Shown here in pieces: positions 44,903-55,157 of a stretch of 64,000 nucleotides of DNA. The stretch comes from Urophycis tenuis (lineage: Eukaryota > Chordata > Actinopteri > Gadiformes > Phycidae): positions 11,964,518-12,028,517 of the forward strand of contig JAXIVH010000007.1 of NCBI GenBank assembly GCA_036785325.1. Reading direction: 5' to 3'. Numbering within the stretch: position 1 is the stretch's first letter; every line of letters starts with the position of its first letter. Position numbers and translations under genes: made by a program. A model generated the notes under the pieces. That model searched no databases and was not told the origin of the DNA. It saw only the letters and a program-made list of their open reading frames with translations.

Positions 44903-45781
44903 TGTTACGGCCGTAGGCCTACAGTATTGTGTTGTGTTCAGTTGGTTGTGCGCTCACTGTCTCCCCCTCCAGGTGTTTGTGTGTCCTGCGTCCTATTCTG
45001 TCATACAAATCAATCATCAGTCATCATCACCTCCACCTGTGTCCCGTTGTTCCTGGCTTCAGTCATCCAATCACCTGTCTACCCGCCCAGTCTGTCTGCC
45101 TATATAAGCTTGTGTGTGTCAGTCTGTTGGGGGCAAGGGGGTGAATGTCATGTTTTGTTGGTGACTGAAGGTTAAATTGACTTCTATCTTGCTCTATCTT
45201 GTTCTATTTTTGTCTATCCTAGTGTTGTCGTGTGTTCCCCAGCTCCTTTCTGCTCCGGGAGAAGGGCTAGGGAAATAGACCCCGGGGTTTACTGCATCAC
45301 GTAGGTAACCGCTGTCTAAAAACACTAGTTTAGAGCGAGTGATGGTCACCCATCTTTGTAGCAGGTAGGTTAGGTTCCGGACAGGTTAGTTTGGGTTTTT
45401 TGTTGTTTCACGACTTTGGAAGTCGTTTTAGTTAGGGTTTAGAGGTGTAGTGGAAGGTAGGGTTTTGTACTTGTGGCCACACTCACAGTCCTTCTCCCCT
45501 CCTTCCCTAAAGTCTGGTTTAGTTTTACCCCATTTGTGTCTTTGTTTATTTGTTGCCCGTTTGTTTGTTTTGTTGTTGTCTTTTGCTTTTGTACCCTTTG
45601 ATTTTTGTGTATGCACAATACCATTGCCTTGGCATTAAAACCTGTAAATGGTTCGCGCCTTGCAGTCTCCAGTGTCTGTAGCCTACGCACCACACGGGTT
45701 CAAACAGCAGTCCCATCCACTTGTACAGGCGGTGTTCGGTCCACCCTCCCTAGGCAGTAACATCTGAGGGTGGCCGTAACA
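44903..45781 (+). repeat. 3' LTR of Gmr1-like element (879 bp)
   Basis: It is preceded by the purine-rich GGGTGGGAG and ends GGCCGTAACA, followed by ATGT and the resumed DIRS frame. Confidence 0.92.
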
Positions 45782-46378
45782 ATGTTGACGCACGCCTCTC
45801 TGCTGCGGTTCATATGCACAGGGGACTGGTTCACATCAATCGACCTTAGGGATGCTTATTTTCACATTCCTATATATCCCCCACACAGAAACTATCTGAG
45901 ATTTGCCTTCCAGGGGATATCGTATGAGTACGTGGTCCTGCCTTTTGGCCTGTCCCTGAGCCCAAGGGTGTTTGTGAAATGCACCGAGGCGGCAGTGTCT
46001 CCACTCAGAGAGCGTGGTATCCGAGTGACCACATACATCGACGACTGGCTAGTGGCAGCCCCCACATGACCGTAGGTGGCTCATCATACAGATGTTCTCA
46101 CACAACACCTCATGAATCTGGGTTTTCAGATAAATCTGGAAAAGAGCATGATGATCCCCGCTCAACGCATTACTTTCATCGGGCTCACTCTGGACTCTCT
46201 CCAGGCCAAGGCAATTTTATCCATGGAAAGAGTGGAGACAATGAGGGCGAACCTAGCACTGTTCCGCAGGGGCAGTGTGGTTACCCTCAAACAATGCCAG
46301 AGGCTCTTGGGTCTTATGGCCTCCTCTATAGTGGCTATAGCACTCGGACGGCGACGAGAGGCATCCAGCGCTGGGTAG
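45782..46378 (+). pseudogene. DIRS1-type reverse transcriptase
   Basis: The frame resumes at the insertion point and reads MLTHASLLRF, then DLRDAYFHIPI, VLPFGLSLSPRVF and the active site TTYIDDWLV. A frameshift near 46060 moves it to the next frame (46076-46378), with NLGFQINLEKS and ITFIGLTLDS. The polymerase group and its position before RNase H and recombinase are those of DIRS elements. Confidence 0.85.
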
Positions 46379-46457
46379 CCTCTCTGGGTCTGAATCCGCA
46401 CCACAATGGCCACCACAGGGTGAGGGTTTCAATAGACTGTTCACTGGCACTGTTCCA

Positions 46458-47252
46458 GTGGAGGAGCCCAGGTTTCCTGACACAGGGTGTTGCCATAGGA
46501 ACCGTTCAGGTGAGGAAAGTGATCACCACAGATGCCTCCCTGGTGGGCTGGGGTGCCACTCACGAGGGGAGAGCAGTGAATGGGAGATGGGACTTTCACA
46601 TGCGCTCTACCCACATAAATTGCCTGGAGCTGCTGGCTGTTCACTGGCTCTGAAACATTTCCTCCCCTGGCCGAGGGGACATCATGTTTTGGTGAGGACG
46701 GACAACTCCACTGTAGTGGCTTACATCAACAGGCAAGGGGGGTTATGGTCCCCCCGGTTACACACACTGGCACACAGACTGATAGTCTGGAGCGTGCACC
46801 TACGGTCACTGAGAGCAACTCATGAGAGCTCACTGAGAGCAACTCATGTACTGGGTATTCTTAATTACGGTGCAGATTTGTTGTCCAGGGGAAACCCACT
46901 GTATGCAGACTGGAAGCTTCACCCCCAGGTGGTGAGTCAGATATGGTCACAGTTCGGTCAGGTGACTGTGGACGTTTATGCAACAGTGGAGAACGCTCAG
47001 TGCCCCCTGTTCTTCTCTCTACACGATCTGAGAGCTCCACTGGGCGTGGATGCACTGGCACACAGGTGGCTGAAGACCCTCCTGTACGCGTTTCCTCCTA
47101 TAGCCCTCATTCCCCCAACTCTGGCCAGAGTGAGTCTGTCCATGTTCCTGATAGCCCCGCGTTGGCAGGGGAAGCACTGGCTGGCAGAGATTTTTCAACT
47201 TCTGTCTGGCCCGCCTTGGCCGTTGCCACTACGCAGAGATCTGCTGTCTTAG
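46458..47252 (+). pseudogene. DIRS1-type RNase H
   Basis: The sense runs TTDASLVGWGAT in one frame up to about 46650 and LALKHFLPW, VRTDNSTVVAYINRQGG and LNYGADLLSRG in the next. A frameshift near 46650 separates them. A direct repeat GAGAGCAACTCATG (46813 and 46834) has duplicated seven residues. The last part overlaps the recombinase frame, as is usual in DIRS elements. Confidence 0.8.
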
Positions 47253-49353
47253 GCACAGGGAGAAATATTCCATCCCCACCCAGAGAGGCTAGCTCTGTGG
47301 GCTTGGCCCGTGAGTGGTTCAACCTGAACATGGTTGGGCTCCCTCATAGTGTCATTGACACTATTCAGTGTGCGAGAGCCCCTTCAACTCGGTCGTTGTC
47401 TGATCATAAATGGCGTGTGTTTGAGAGCTGGTGCTCAGACTCACAGGCTGTTCCATTTCAGTGTTCTGTGGCAGTGATTCTGTCTTTCCTACAGGACCTT
47501 AATGAAAAGCGTAAAGCTTTCTCAACCATCAAGGAGTACCTAGCGGCTATTTCAGCCTGCCATATTGGCTTTGATGGGAAGACGGTGGGTCAACATCCTT
47601 TGGTGTGTCGATTCATGAAAGGAGCACGTCGTAAGTTACCTACATCTAGACCACTGGCTCCAACGTGGGATCTTTCCACTGTACTGGACACTCTCTCTTG
47701 TCCCCCGTTTGAACCCCTGGAACAAGCAGAGTTGAAATTGTTGTCCTTAAAGACTGCCCTATTGCTCGCTTTGGCCTCAGCTAAGCGCATAGGTGAGATC
47801 CATGCACTTTCTATACATCAGGCATGCATTAAGTTTTCTCCAGGGAATGCCAGGGTCAGTCTGCAGCCTAACCCAGCCTTTATCCCAAAAGTGGTAGGTT
47901 CATGCTCCCCTATAGAGCTGGAAACAAGCCGGAAACAACAACCTCACCCTCAACACTGACAAGACCAAAGAAATGATTGTGGACATGAGGAAGGAGAAGA
48001 GGCCTCATCAGCCACTGTTCATCCGAGGTCTTGAGGTTGAGAGGGTGAGCAACCTCAAATACTTAGGGGTCCACATCAGTGACGACCTCACATGGACATT
48101 CAATACCACACAGGTGGTGAAGAAGGCTCAGCAGCGGCTGTACTTCCTGAGGAGGCTGAGGAAATTTGGGATGGCGCCCAAGATCCTCAGCAACTTCTAC
48201 AGCTGCATCATTGAGTCTGTCTTGACCACCTGCATCACCGTGTGGTACGGCAGCTCAACTGTGTGGGACCGCAAACGCCTGCAGAGAGTGGTAAAGACTG
48301 CGTCTAAGATCACCAGGACACCACAGCCCTCTCTGCAGAGCATCTACCAATGCAGAGTCCACAGGAGAGCTGCCTCCATCACCAAAGACCCCACTCACCC
48401 CCAGCACGGACTCTTCACACTCCTGCCCTCAAGCCGGAGGTTCAGGAGTGTGAGATGCAGAACCACCAGGTTCAAGAACTCCTTCTTCCCCACGGCCGTC
48501 AGACTGTTGAACAGCTGAACCCCCTTAAGGACAGAGCGCCCCCCCCCCCCCCCACCCCCCCATGGACATCCTCACTGGACACTTTACTTGCACTAACTTT
48601 TGCACAATAATGTTCAATGTTTACAGCTGCTGATGAACAATGCACATTTACAATTTAATTTCACCATTTCATTTAATTCACATCTTCTAAATTTTATATT
48701 TATTCTATTTTATTTTTCTTTATTTTAATTTTTATTTTATGTATATTTTCTTATTTTTATTTCTATTTGTACAGTTTCTATTTATATTCTATTTTATACA
48801 TTATTTATATATGGTATCCAGTGTGGGCAGCAAAGTAAGCATTTCATTGTCCAGGGAAACGCGTTTCTTTACTGCACACATGACAATAAAACCTTTGAAT
48901 CCTTGAATCCTTGAATCCTTGGATGCTTTTTATCCCCCGCCTTTCTCCTCTGAGGAGCACCGGCGTTTGCACACTCTCTGTCCAGGTCGTGCGTTGCAGA
49001 TTTATCTGGACAGGACGCATGGTTTCAGACAGGGTGACCAGTTGTTTGTGTCTTGGGCAAAATCACATGTGGGAAAGGTGTACAAACAGCGTCTTTCTCA
49101 CTGGATAGTGGGGGCTATTGCACTTGCGTACACCAGCAAGGGCCTTCAGCCTCCCGCTGGTCTCCGTGCACATTCCACTAGGGGTCTGGCAACCTCCTGG
49201 GCTCTCTTTAGGGGAGTTTCTATTCAGGAGGTGTGTGCTGCTGCGTGCTGGGCCTCACCCCACACGTTTGCTAGATTCTATAGGTTGGATGTCACGGCTC
49301 CGACTATGGCACATTCGGAAATTACGAATGTACTGCTGATGGCCTCTCAGTGA
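46943..49353 (+). pseudogene. DIRS1-type tyrosine recombinase, split by a LINE
   Basis: The first part (to 47922) includes the N-terminal helices and the first catalytic Arg in LASAKRIGEIH. A LINE insertion follows. The second part (48924-49353) contains RAHSTRGLATSWA with the catalytic His and second Arg, and ARFYRLDV with the nucleophilic Tyr. The R-H-R-Y tetrad is therefore complete once the insertion is ignored. Left of the LINE the frame reads SPIEL and right of it AFYPPPFS, a precise junction. No DIRS terminal or internal complementary repeats were identified. Confidence 0.85.
47923..48920 (+). mobile_element. L2-type LINE, 5'-truncated, inserted in the DIRS recombinase
   Basis: The coding remnant to TGA 48516-48518 is the polymerase C-terminus: YLGVHISDDLTW, ITVWYGSSTVWDRKRLQ and FKNSFFPTAVRLLNS. 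A 3' UTR with a C-run (48538-48560) and an AT-rich part follows. It ends ACAATAAAACC and TTGAATCC repeats, the target-primed tail. TGGA occurs at 47919-47922 and 48920-48923, a likely 4-bp duplication. Confidence 0.85.
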
Positions 49354-49646
49354 CAGGACTCACTCTGCCAGAAGTGGTGGTTGTGGGCTGGGTTGTATCT
49401 GTATCTGAACTAGTAGTTCATGGTTGTTGGTCAGGGCTGAGTGCTGATGCAGTCTGCAGAGCTTGGTGGTTGATGTGTGCTCTAACTGCTGGTGGATGGT
49501 TGATCATCTAAATCTTCCTCCTGGTCTTGAGGAACTCCTTGCACACATCTAAGCATTGACCCTGCATTCAGAAATATAAGTAAAATACTGAGGGATTGTA
49601 TGCTGAAATACAGTTTTTCAGCTTGATTCAAAAACAATATTACATA
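49354..49646. other. DIRS 3' flank, nothing recognised
   Basis: G/T-rich sequence directly after the recombinase stop may contain the DIRS 3' non-coding part. I could not match it to a left terminal repeat. Confidence 0.35.
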
Positions 49647-49650
49647 TTAA

Positions 49651-49946
49651 AGTGATGGTTCGGAGTAAAATTCACCCTGAGGTAATTTCCACCAATAATC
49701 CAGCCAATTACCCCCTCAGATTGATTTTTAGCGACGGTCAATATTTATCAAGTTTAGGGGTATCAGCCGAATGGCTTAGTATTGGAGTGTCAGGTACAAT
49801 GTGTATATCTCGTAAATTACCCCACTAATAATGCATGGATTGTTACCCAACTTCTGTAGTAGTACATATATGGTCTGTACTCACAAAACGAGGCATTTTA
49901 AAGTTTGTAAGTACACCAGGAGTTTATTTAAAAGAGCACTTTTCTG
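49651..49946 (+). mobile_element. One arm of the TTAA-flanked fold-back element
   Basis: After TTAA (49647-49650) it matches 16006 onward for about 296 bp and stops at CACTTTTCTG. Confidence 0.7.
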
Positions 49947-49949
49947 GCA

Positions 49950-50574
49950 CTGGCTTGGCCTTCTGCAGGAATTGTGAAGTCCTAACCAATTAATGAGCCA
50001 GCTAACCGGGCCTTGATAGAAATGGACGATTCTGATTGGATAACATGTTTTAGGGACCGTAACCATTTCATTGTGATGTGAATTTGACAGTAAACTTAAT
50101 TTTAGAACATGGATGAGAGAAAATTTATTAAATTTATTGCATTGTATTTATTAAATGTATTGTATTAAATTAAATAGAGGCATACGCTTTTTTTGTTTCA
50201 GGCTTCATATAGTTTAAATTTTATTTTTTATTTTTTTGGGGCGGGGGGGTGGGGGGGGGGGATGGTCTGTTAAGTGTCCCTACCAAAGCTGAGACCAAAC
50301 TTACGCCCTTGGTCACTCGTGTCTATCCGGCCTCATTGATGTTGCTATATACAATGTAGCCCACCTAAGACTCATGTATATCATCATGAGTGTGCATGTG
50401 CCAAAGCTGCATGCTGCCTGTTACTCTACTCCAACCTTTGAGTTCGCTTTTTTCTAACTTTTTCAACTGCTATTCTTTTTAACTTCTTATTCTTTTGCGG
50501 AACCACTAAGAAGTCCTGCACTCTCAAACAATGTTGTTTGAGAGAGTTTTTTTGTGCTTCACGTTTACTGTTTT
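49950..50574. other. Stretch without gene; G-run at 50237-50262
   Basis: No coding or repeat family was recognised, apart from a homopolymeric G tract following a T/A-rich run. Confidence 0.4.
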
Positions 50575-50576
50575 TA

Positions 50577-51340
50577 TCAATGCCACCTACACCGGGACAT
50601 GCTGCCTTTGTTTACTCCGGCGAACAGCTGATTGCACTCATGCCGGCCTGCATGGTGGCCAGACCAGCTGATTTACCACCCGATCTCTGGAGGAAAACAC
50701 ACCGGGGATGCAGAGGAGGGAAACAACGTTGGGGGAGAGGGTTGGGACGGGACGGGCGTTTGGAAAGGAGGAGCACTCTGTGAGCCTAACGGGGAGGACA
50801 TTGATGGGCTCACAGAGTGCATCACAGACTACAATAACTTCTGCGTGGATTTCTATGTCCTGGCGTTGACAGTCACCTGTTAAGCAAATAACAAACCTTG
50901 GATCACCAAGGACATCAAGGTCATCCTGAACGACAAGAAGAGGGCGTTCAGAGAGGGCAACCAGGCTGAGCTGAGGAGAGCACATGGGGTATTCAAAATT
51001 AAGGAGGGGAAGGACAAGTACAGGAGAAAGCTGGAGAAGAAGCTCCAGCAAAACAACACGAGGGATGTGTGGAGTGGCATGAGAACCATCACTGGTTTCC
51101 AGAAGACTGGTAGCGTGGGGCTGGAGGGTGGGGTGGCTAGGGCCAATGAATTTAACCTTTTCTTCAATAGGTTTGATACTGCGGCCCCTGCCCCTCCCCC
51201 ACATCACTCTGCTGCTACTGCTGCTGGCAGCCCAACAACCAGTGCCACTCCGCCTCCCCCTCCTTAACCTGCCTCTCACCACCCCTATTCACTCCCGGCC
51301 ACTTCACAACTCCACCCTGCCCACTCCCCCCCACTGCTCT
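50577..51340 (+). pseudogene. Rex1/CR1-type LINE, internally deleted
   Basis: The 5' coding start reads HAAFVYSGEQLIALM and THRGCRGGKQRW. It is joined directly to the linker between endonuclease and polymerase (TECITDYNNFC, NNKPWITKDIKVIL, KKRAFREGNQAEL). The endonuclease body is deleted, and the polymerase is missing after GMRTITGFQKTG. A stop TAA at 50881-50883 also interrupts the linker. Confidence 0.65.
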
Positions 51341-51556
51341 GGCAAAAGCAACTGCTAAATGCCCCTTTACTCTTCATATGGTGCCATGTTAAAAGGATTT
51401 CCTTTTTGTTCTCTTTGTTGATCAGCAGTTCCCAATAATGTAGATGCGAGGGCTTTCATCAGTGGGCCATAGGCTCCATCACCATTGTGTTCCCTCATTT
51501 GGTTAAAGATAGGGACATTTATTTACATGTAAATCTTCGGGCCTTACCTTGGTACA

Positions 51557-51882
51557 CAGAGGCATAGCCATGGGCGGGCCTGGACGGGCCTAGGCCCGCC
51601 TACTTCTCAGTCCTGCCCGTCCAATCAGAGGGCTTTCCTTCATTTACTCGTTCAATAAATGTGACACGCCGATGCATGGGTTCATGCAATTTTGCGTAAG
51701 TTTAAAATGTTTCTGTATAATTTGTCAGCTGTGATCAAATGCCTTTGATAAATTCCACCTCCATGTCATAAACATAACATGCCTTTGATTAATGTTTGTA
51801 TGGTGCATCTAATCTAGGCCTATCTTATGTTCAATCAAATTGGCTTTGCCCACCCATTTGAACATTTCTGGCTACACCACTG
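51557..51882 (+). mobile_element. hAT MITE with 8-bp target duplication
   Basis: 326 bp starting CAGAGGCATAGCC and ending GGCTACACCACTG. It is flanked by TTGGTACA (51549-51556) and TCGGTACA (51883-51890), which match in 7 of 8 bases. Confidence 0.8.
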
Positions 51883-52061
51883 TCGGTACATGTGCTTTCA
51901 AGTTAAAATACACCTCGATATTGTCAAATTTCTATAATATGATACATCTTGTTGTGTTGCCTCTAAGGCATTTATGTCGGTTATTTTTATTGTTTGCTTT
52001 TAAAGATAGGGCAAATATGTAAAGCGTCTTAGAGTACCATATTAAGCGCTATATAAATCAG

Positions 52062-52094
<33 letters not shown>
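51883..52094 (+). mobile_element. LINE 3' end with (ATT)n tail
   Basis: The segment AAGCGCTATATAAATCAG followed by about eight ATT units is the usual 3' end of L2/CR1-type LINEs in fish. No coding sequence is attached. The MITE above lies inside this copy. Confidence 0.6.
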
Positions 52095-52095
<1 letters not shown>

Positions 52096-52277
52096 AAATA
52101 ATTCCTTTATATGTGTTTAAGTTATAAATAGCAGTAAAAAGGGTAAAACTGTTTGAGAAGATTTTATTTGGAAGGTTGACTTGCTAGCGACATCACTTCC
52201 TTGTTTACTTTCTCTTCCTGGTTGCTCTGAGGGAAACTGACATGCTGTTCATGCTCACAGTCTTCCATGTGGAAACA

Positions 52278-53856
52278 AAAATATCTTCTTAAGAATCTTC
52301 GTAAATTCATTCTTAAGTCCTTCTTAAGATTTCTAAGAAGGCCCTACATCAGATTCATCAACATGTTCTTAAGCCGCTGAATTGTTCGCTGCGGTGTTCT
52401 TAGATTGATTAATGCCATCTCCTCGTATATGGAGCGCGCTTGCCAGGTGAGTCTAATTTACATAGGAGTCTAATTTACATAGGATAAGGATTAGCATAGG
52501 TAATTAATGCCCATAAAAGGACCCATAAAAGGGATTGCAGGGCCGTGTGTAGACGCCACACAGAGGAAACAGCAACAGAATGCCTAAAGCAAAGAGTAAA
52601 TCCGTTGGAGCACAGGTAAAAAAAAAAAAAAAAACTTTAGCAGTTCAGAACTAGAAGTTCTGCTACAGGAGATCACTTGGAGGAAGAAAATTATGTTATT
52701 ATATTTTATAATAATAAAAGATGTAATTATTAATTTTAATATATGTTTATATTATATAATTATATTATATATGGCACATTTAGTCAGCACTGAAATGTGC
52801 TTAAGAGTAGTCTTGAGTGTTCGTAGGATTTGTTCTTACCTAAGTAAAGTCCTGGAGAAGAAAAAAGTTAATGAATGCCACGATTTTCGTAAAATCTTCG
52901 TAAGTAGGACTTAGGCCCAATCTCAATTCTCTATCTTACCCCTTCCCCTTCCCCTTGGCCCTTGAAACAGAGGGGTAAGGGCTACATGCCCCTATGAATT
53001 GAGACAACACTCGTTACGGTTACGTCATCATACATTGACGACAAAATATTGACAATTTGTTATACACACTGCATGGTGTTTTGTATTTTTTTCAGTTAAT
53101 ACGGTTTTGAATTTCATTGATGTTCAGAAACAATGTTTTTGTTAACCAACATGTCTTTATTTACAAATATGAATGGCTACAACATTGAACGCATGACTCA
53201 CTCCCACATTTGCTTTGAAGCGTATTTTGATTTAGCGTATTTTGATTTCTGACATTTCTGCTCGTTTTCGTGTCGAAAACGTATCAGCTGCCGGGTTTCC
53301 TCCGGCGTTCCTGTGTGAAAAAGGACGATATATGTAAAGCACGTATCGATTTGTCTCTAATTGTCTACACTGTTATCAAACGGAATTCGCTGCTAATTGT
53401 GTTTAGTAAACTAGACATGCATGGAGTTCATTGCTAGTCAGAGAAATGTAACTTTGTGCACTCAGCAATGTAACGTTCGCATACCGATTTTCGAAAAAGT
53501 TTTGATTAAGAATATGGTTGCAAATATATAGGTACAGGACTGTTTAGAGCACAAAACAACACTTTCGTACATTTTAAATCAATTATTTCAGCCGAAAATA
53601 CTTACATTTATGTGACTCTCGTTGAGATCTGGCCGCGATTGTTGCCGGTTGCGCATTGTAATGGGTACCCCTTGGTTTCAAGTAAGCTATAGCCCCTTAG
53701 CCCTTCCCCTCGGTCGAAAAGAGAATTGAGACAGCACTTGGTCTCACATGAACGTGCAAAACCAAGGGGAAGGGGTAAGGGGAAAGGCTAAGATAGAGAA
53801 TTGAGATTCAGCCTTAAGAACAAATTTGTTCTTAAGAACGGTTTGTGAATCAGGCC
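52278..53856. mobile_element. Unclassified insertion rich in CTTAAGAA motifs
   Basis: The edges are defined by the empty R1 copy. The interior repeats CTTAAGAA-like words on both strands, and its right end is GTGAATCAGGCC. It contains the second Harbinger-type MITE. No clear terminal inverted repeat or ORF is present. Confidence 0.45.
52914..53813 (-). mobile_element. Harbinger-type MITE, copy 2 (TSD TTA)
   Basis: 900 bp, with the same termini as 5446-6402 but the interior in reverse orientation (for example GTTGCCGGTTGCGCATTG). TTA stands on both sides (52911-52913 and 53814-53816). Confidence 0.82.
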
Positions 53857-53994
53857 CATTGTTCGGACAATGCCGTAAGTGTATATATTTCATGATTAAG
53901 ATGTTAAAAAGCATAAATAGGGGTAATTGTTAAAAAGTTATATTTAATTTGTAATTTACAAAGGTAATTTTTTAAATGTTAAAAGAGCATCCAG

Positions 53995-54884
53995 ATTCAC
54001 AGATGTCCCGGATGAGAGGACGCTGGCACTGCTCTGTTCGCCGCTTCTCCACTCGCGATTTTCTTCATTTACCAGTCTTTTAACTTTTTATTAGTTTTCT
54101 TTTGTCTACTTTCAACACCTTCTGTCCGACACCCTTCTGGACCTCGGATCTGACTGCAATTCTCCCCTTCTACCCGTGAGTAGGCAACTACCTGCGTGGA
54201 CCTTCAGCTATCAACATCGCCCACCGGCAAATAATAACTCTGGGAACGTAACCACCTCCGTCACTCCAGTCACATCTGTTTCTGTCGTCCGGGTATGTTT
54301 GAACTGGCCTTGCTTGCCTCTCCGTTTTCCATCTGTGCCTGCGACTTGCTGGCAGCTCGGGCCCACGGGTAAGCGGGCTAGCTGGAAACTGGTCGCTAGC
54401 TAGCCAGCTGGCGACTAGCTGGCTGCTACCTGTCCGTGCCACTGCTGTCAGCTGTCCGGGACCTTCCAGCAGCGCTGGGCCATTGACTAGCTGGACAGCT
54501 AGCTGGCTGCTACAACCCGGCCCTCCATCATCGACCCCTGCTAAAACACCGGTATTCCATCTCCGAACTCCTCCAACTACGCTTTTCACCATGCACTCCT
54601 CCCGGACACATTATATCCAACACCATCAAAGAACTCGGACTCCTACGTCGGCCACGATATGTCCACAGAGGCAGCTGGAGGAAGTTTGTTTACTTCAGCT
54701 CAGGAAACTCCATTCCCTCTCTGTGGGCCAATCGGCACCCACCAAAAGCGCGACATCATCACCGTAACAACCACAATGTGCGCACTGTATCTCACTCCGC
54801 TACCCAGAGCTCCTTGACCCATCACCAACAAAAACCCATCTCATCTGAAATGTGCACTTCTCAACACCCGTTCACTTAAGAATC
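53995..54884 (+). mobile_element. L2-type LINE, 5' part
   Basis: A GC-rich 5' UTR-like start leads to a frame with RRPRYVHRGSWRKF and CTSQHP, matching the N-terminal part of the L2 LINE at 23.7-31.6 kb. At KNQ the frame is cut by a Rex1 LINE, and it resumes at about 58166 with GLLLSEFISDSALDFF. Confidence 0.75.
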
Positions 54885-55157
54885 AAGATTCAATACTTTA
54901 TTGATTCAATACTTTCAAGATTCAATACTTTATTGCCATACAACTCTGTACAAGTTGCTAGGGATTTGTTTCAGTGTGCTCATGACAGTACATAACAGAG
55001 ACCCACACAAAAGACACATAGAACATAGAACATAATTTCATCCTTGCTGTATCCTTCCAAGGATCCCACTTAGACAACATATAGGCAGATAGAAGAAAAA
55101 GGGGACATCCCCACACATAAGACAAATAGCCCACTTACACCGGGTTGACAGGCCAGG

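Larger units (their letters stand above)
52240..53990. repeat. Dispersed repeat R1, copy 3, interrupted
   Basis: The left part (to about 52277) and the right part (53857-53990) match 2970-3150 of copy 1. Between them lies an insertion with a possible CA duplication. Confidence 0.6.

Noticed and set aside
54176..54592. Overlapping frames on both strands near the L2 5' end
   Set aside because: The region is GC-rich with repeated GCTAGCTGG words and is most likely LINE 5' UTR; neither frame has recognisable motifs.
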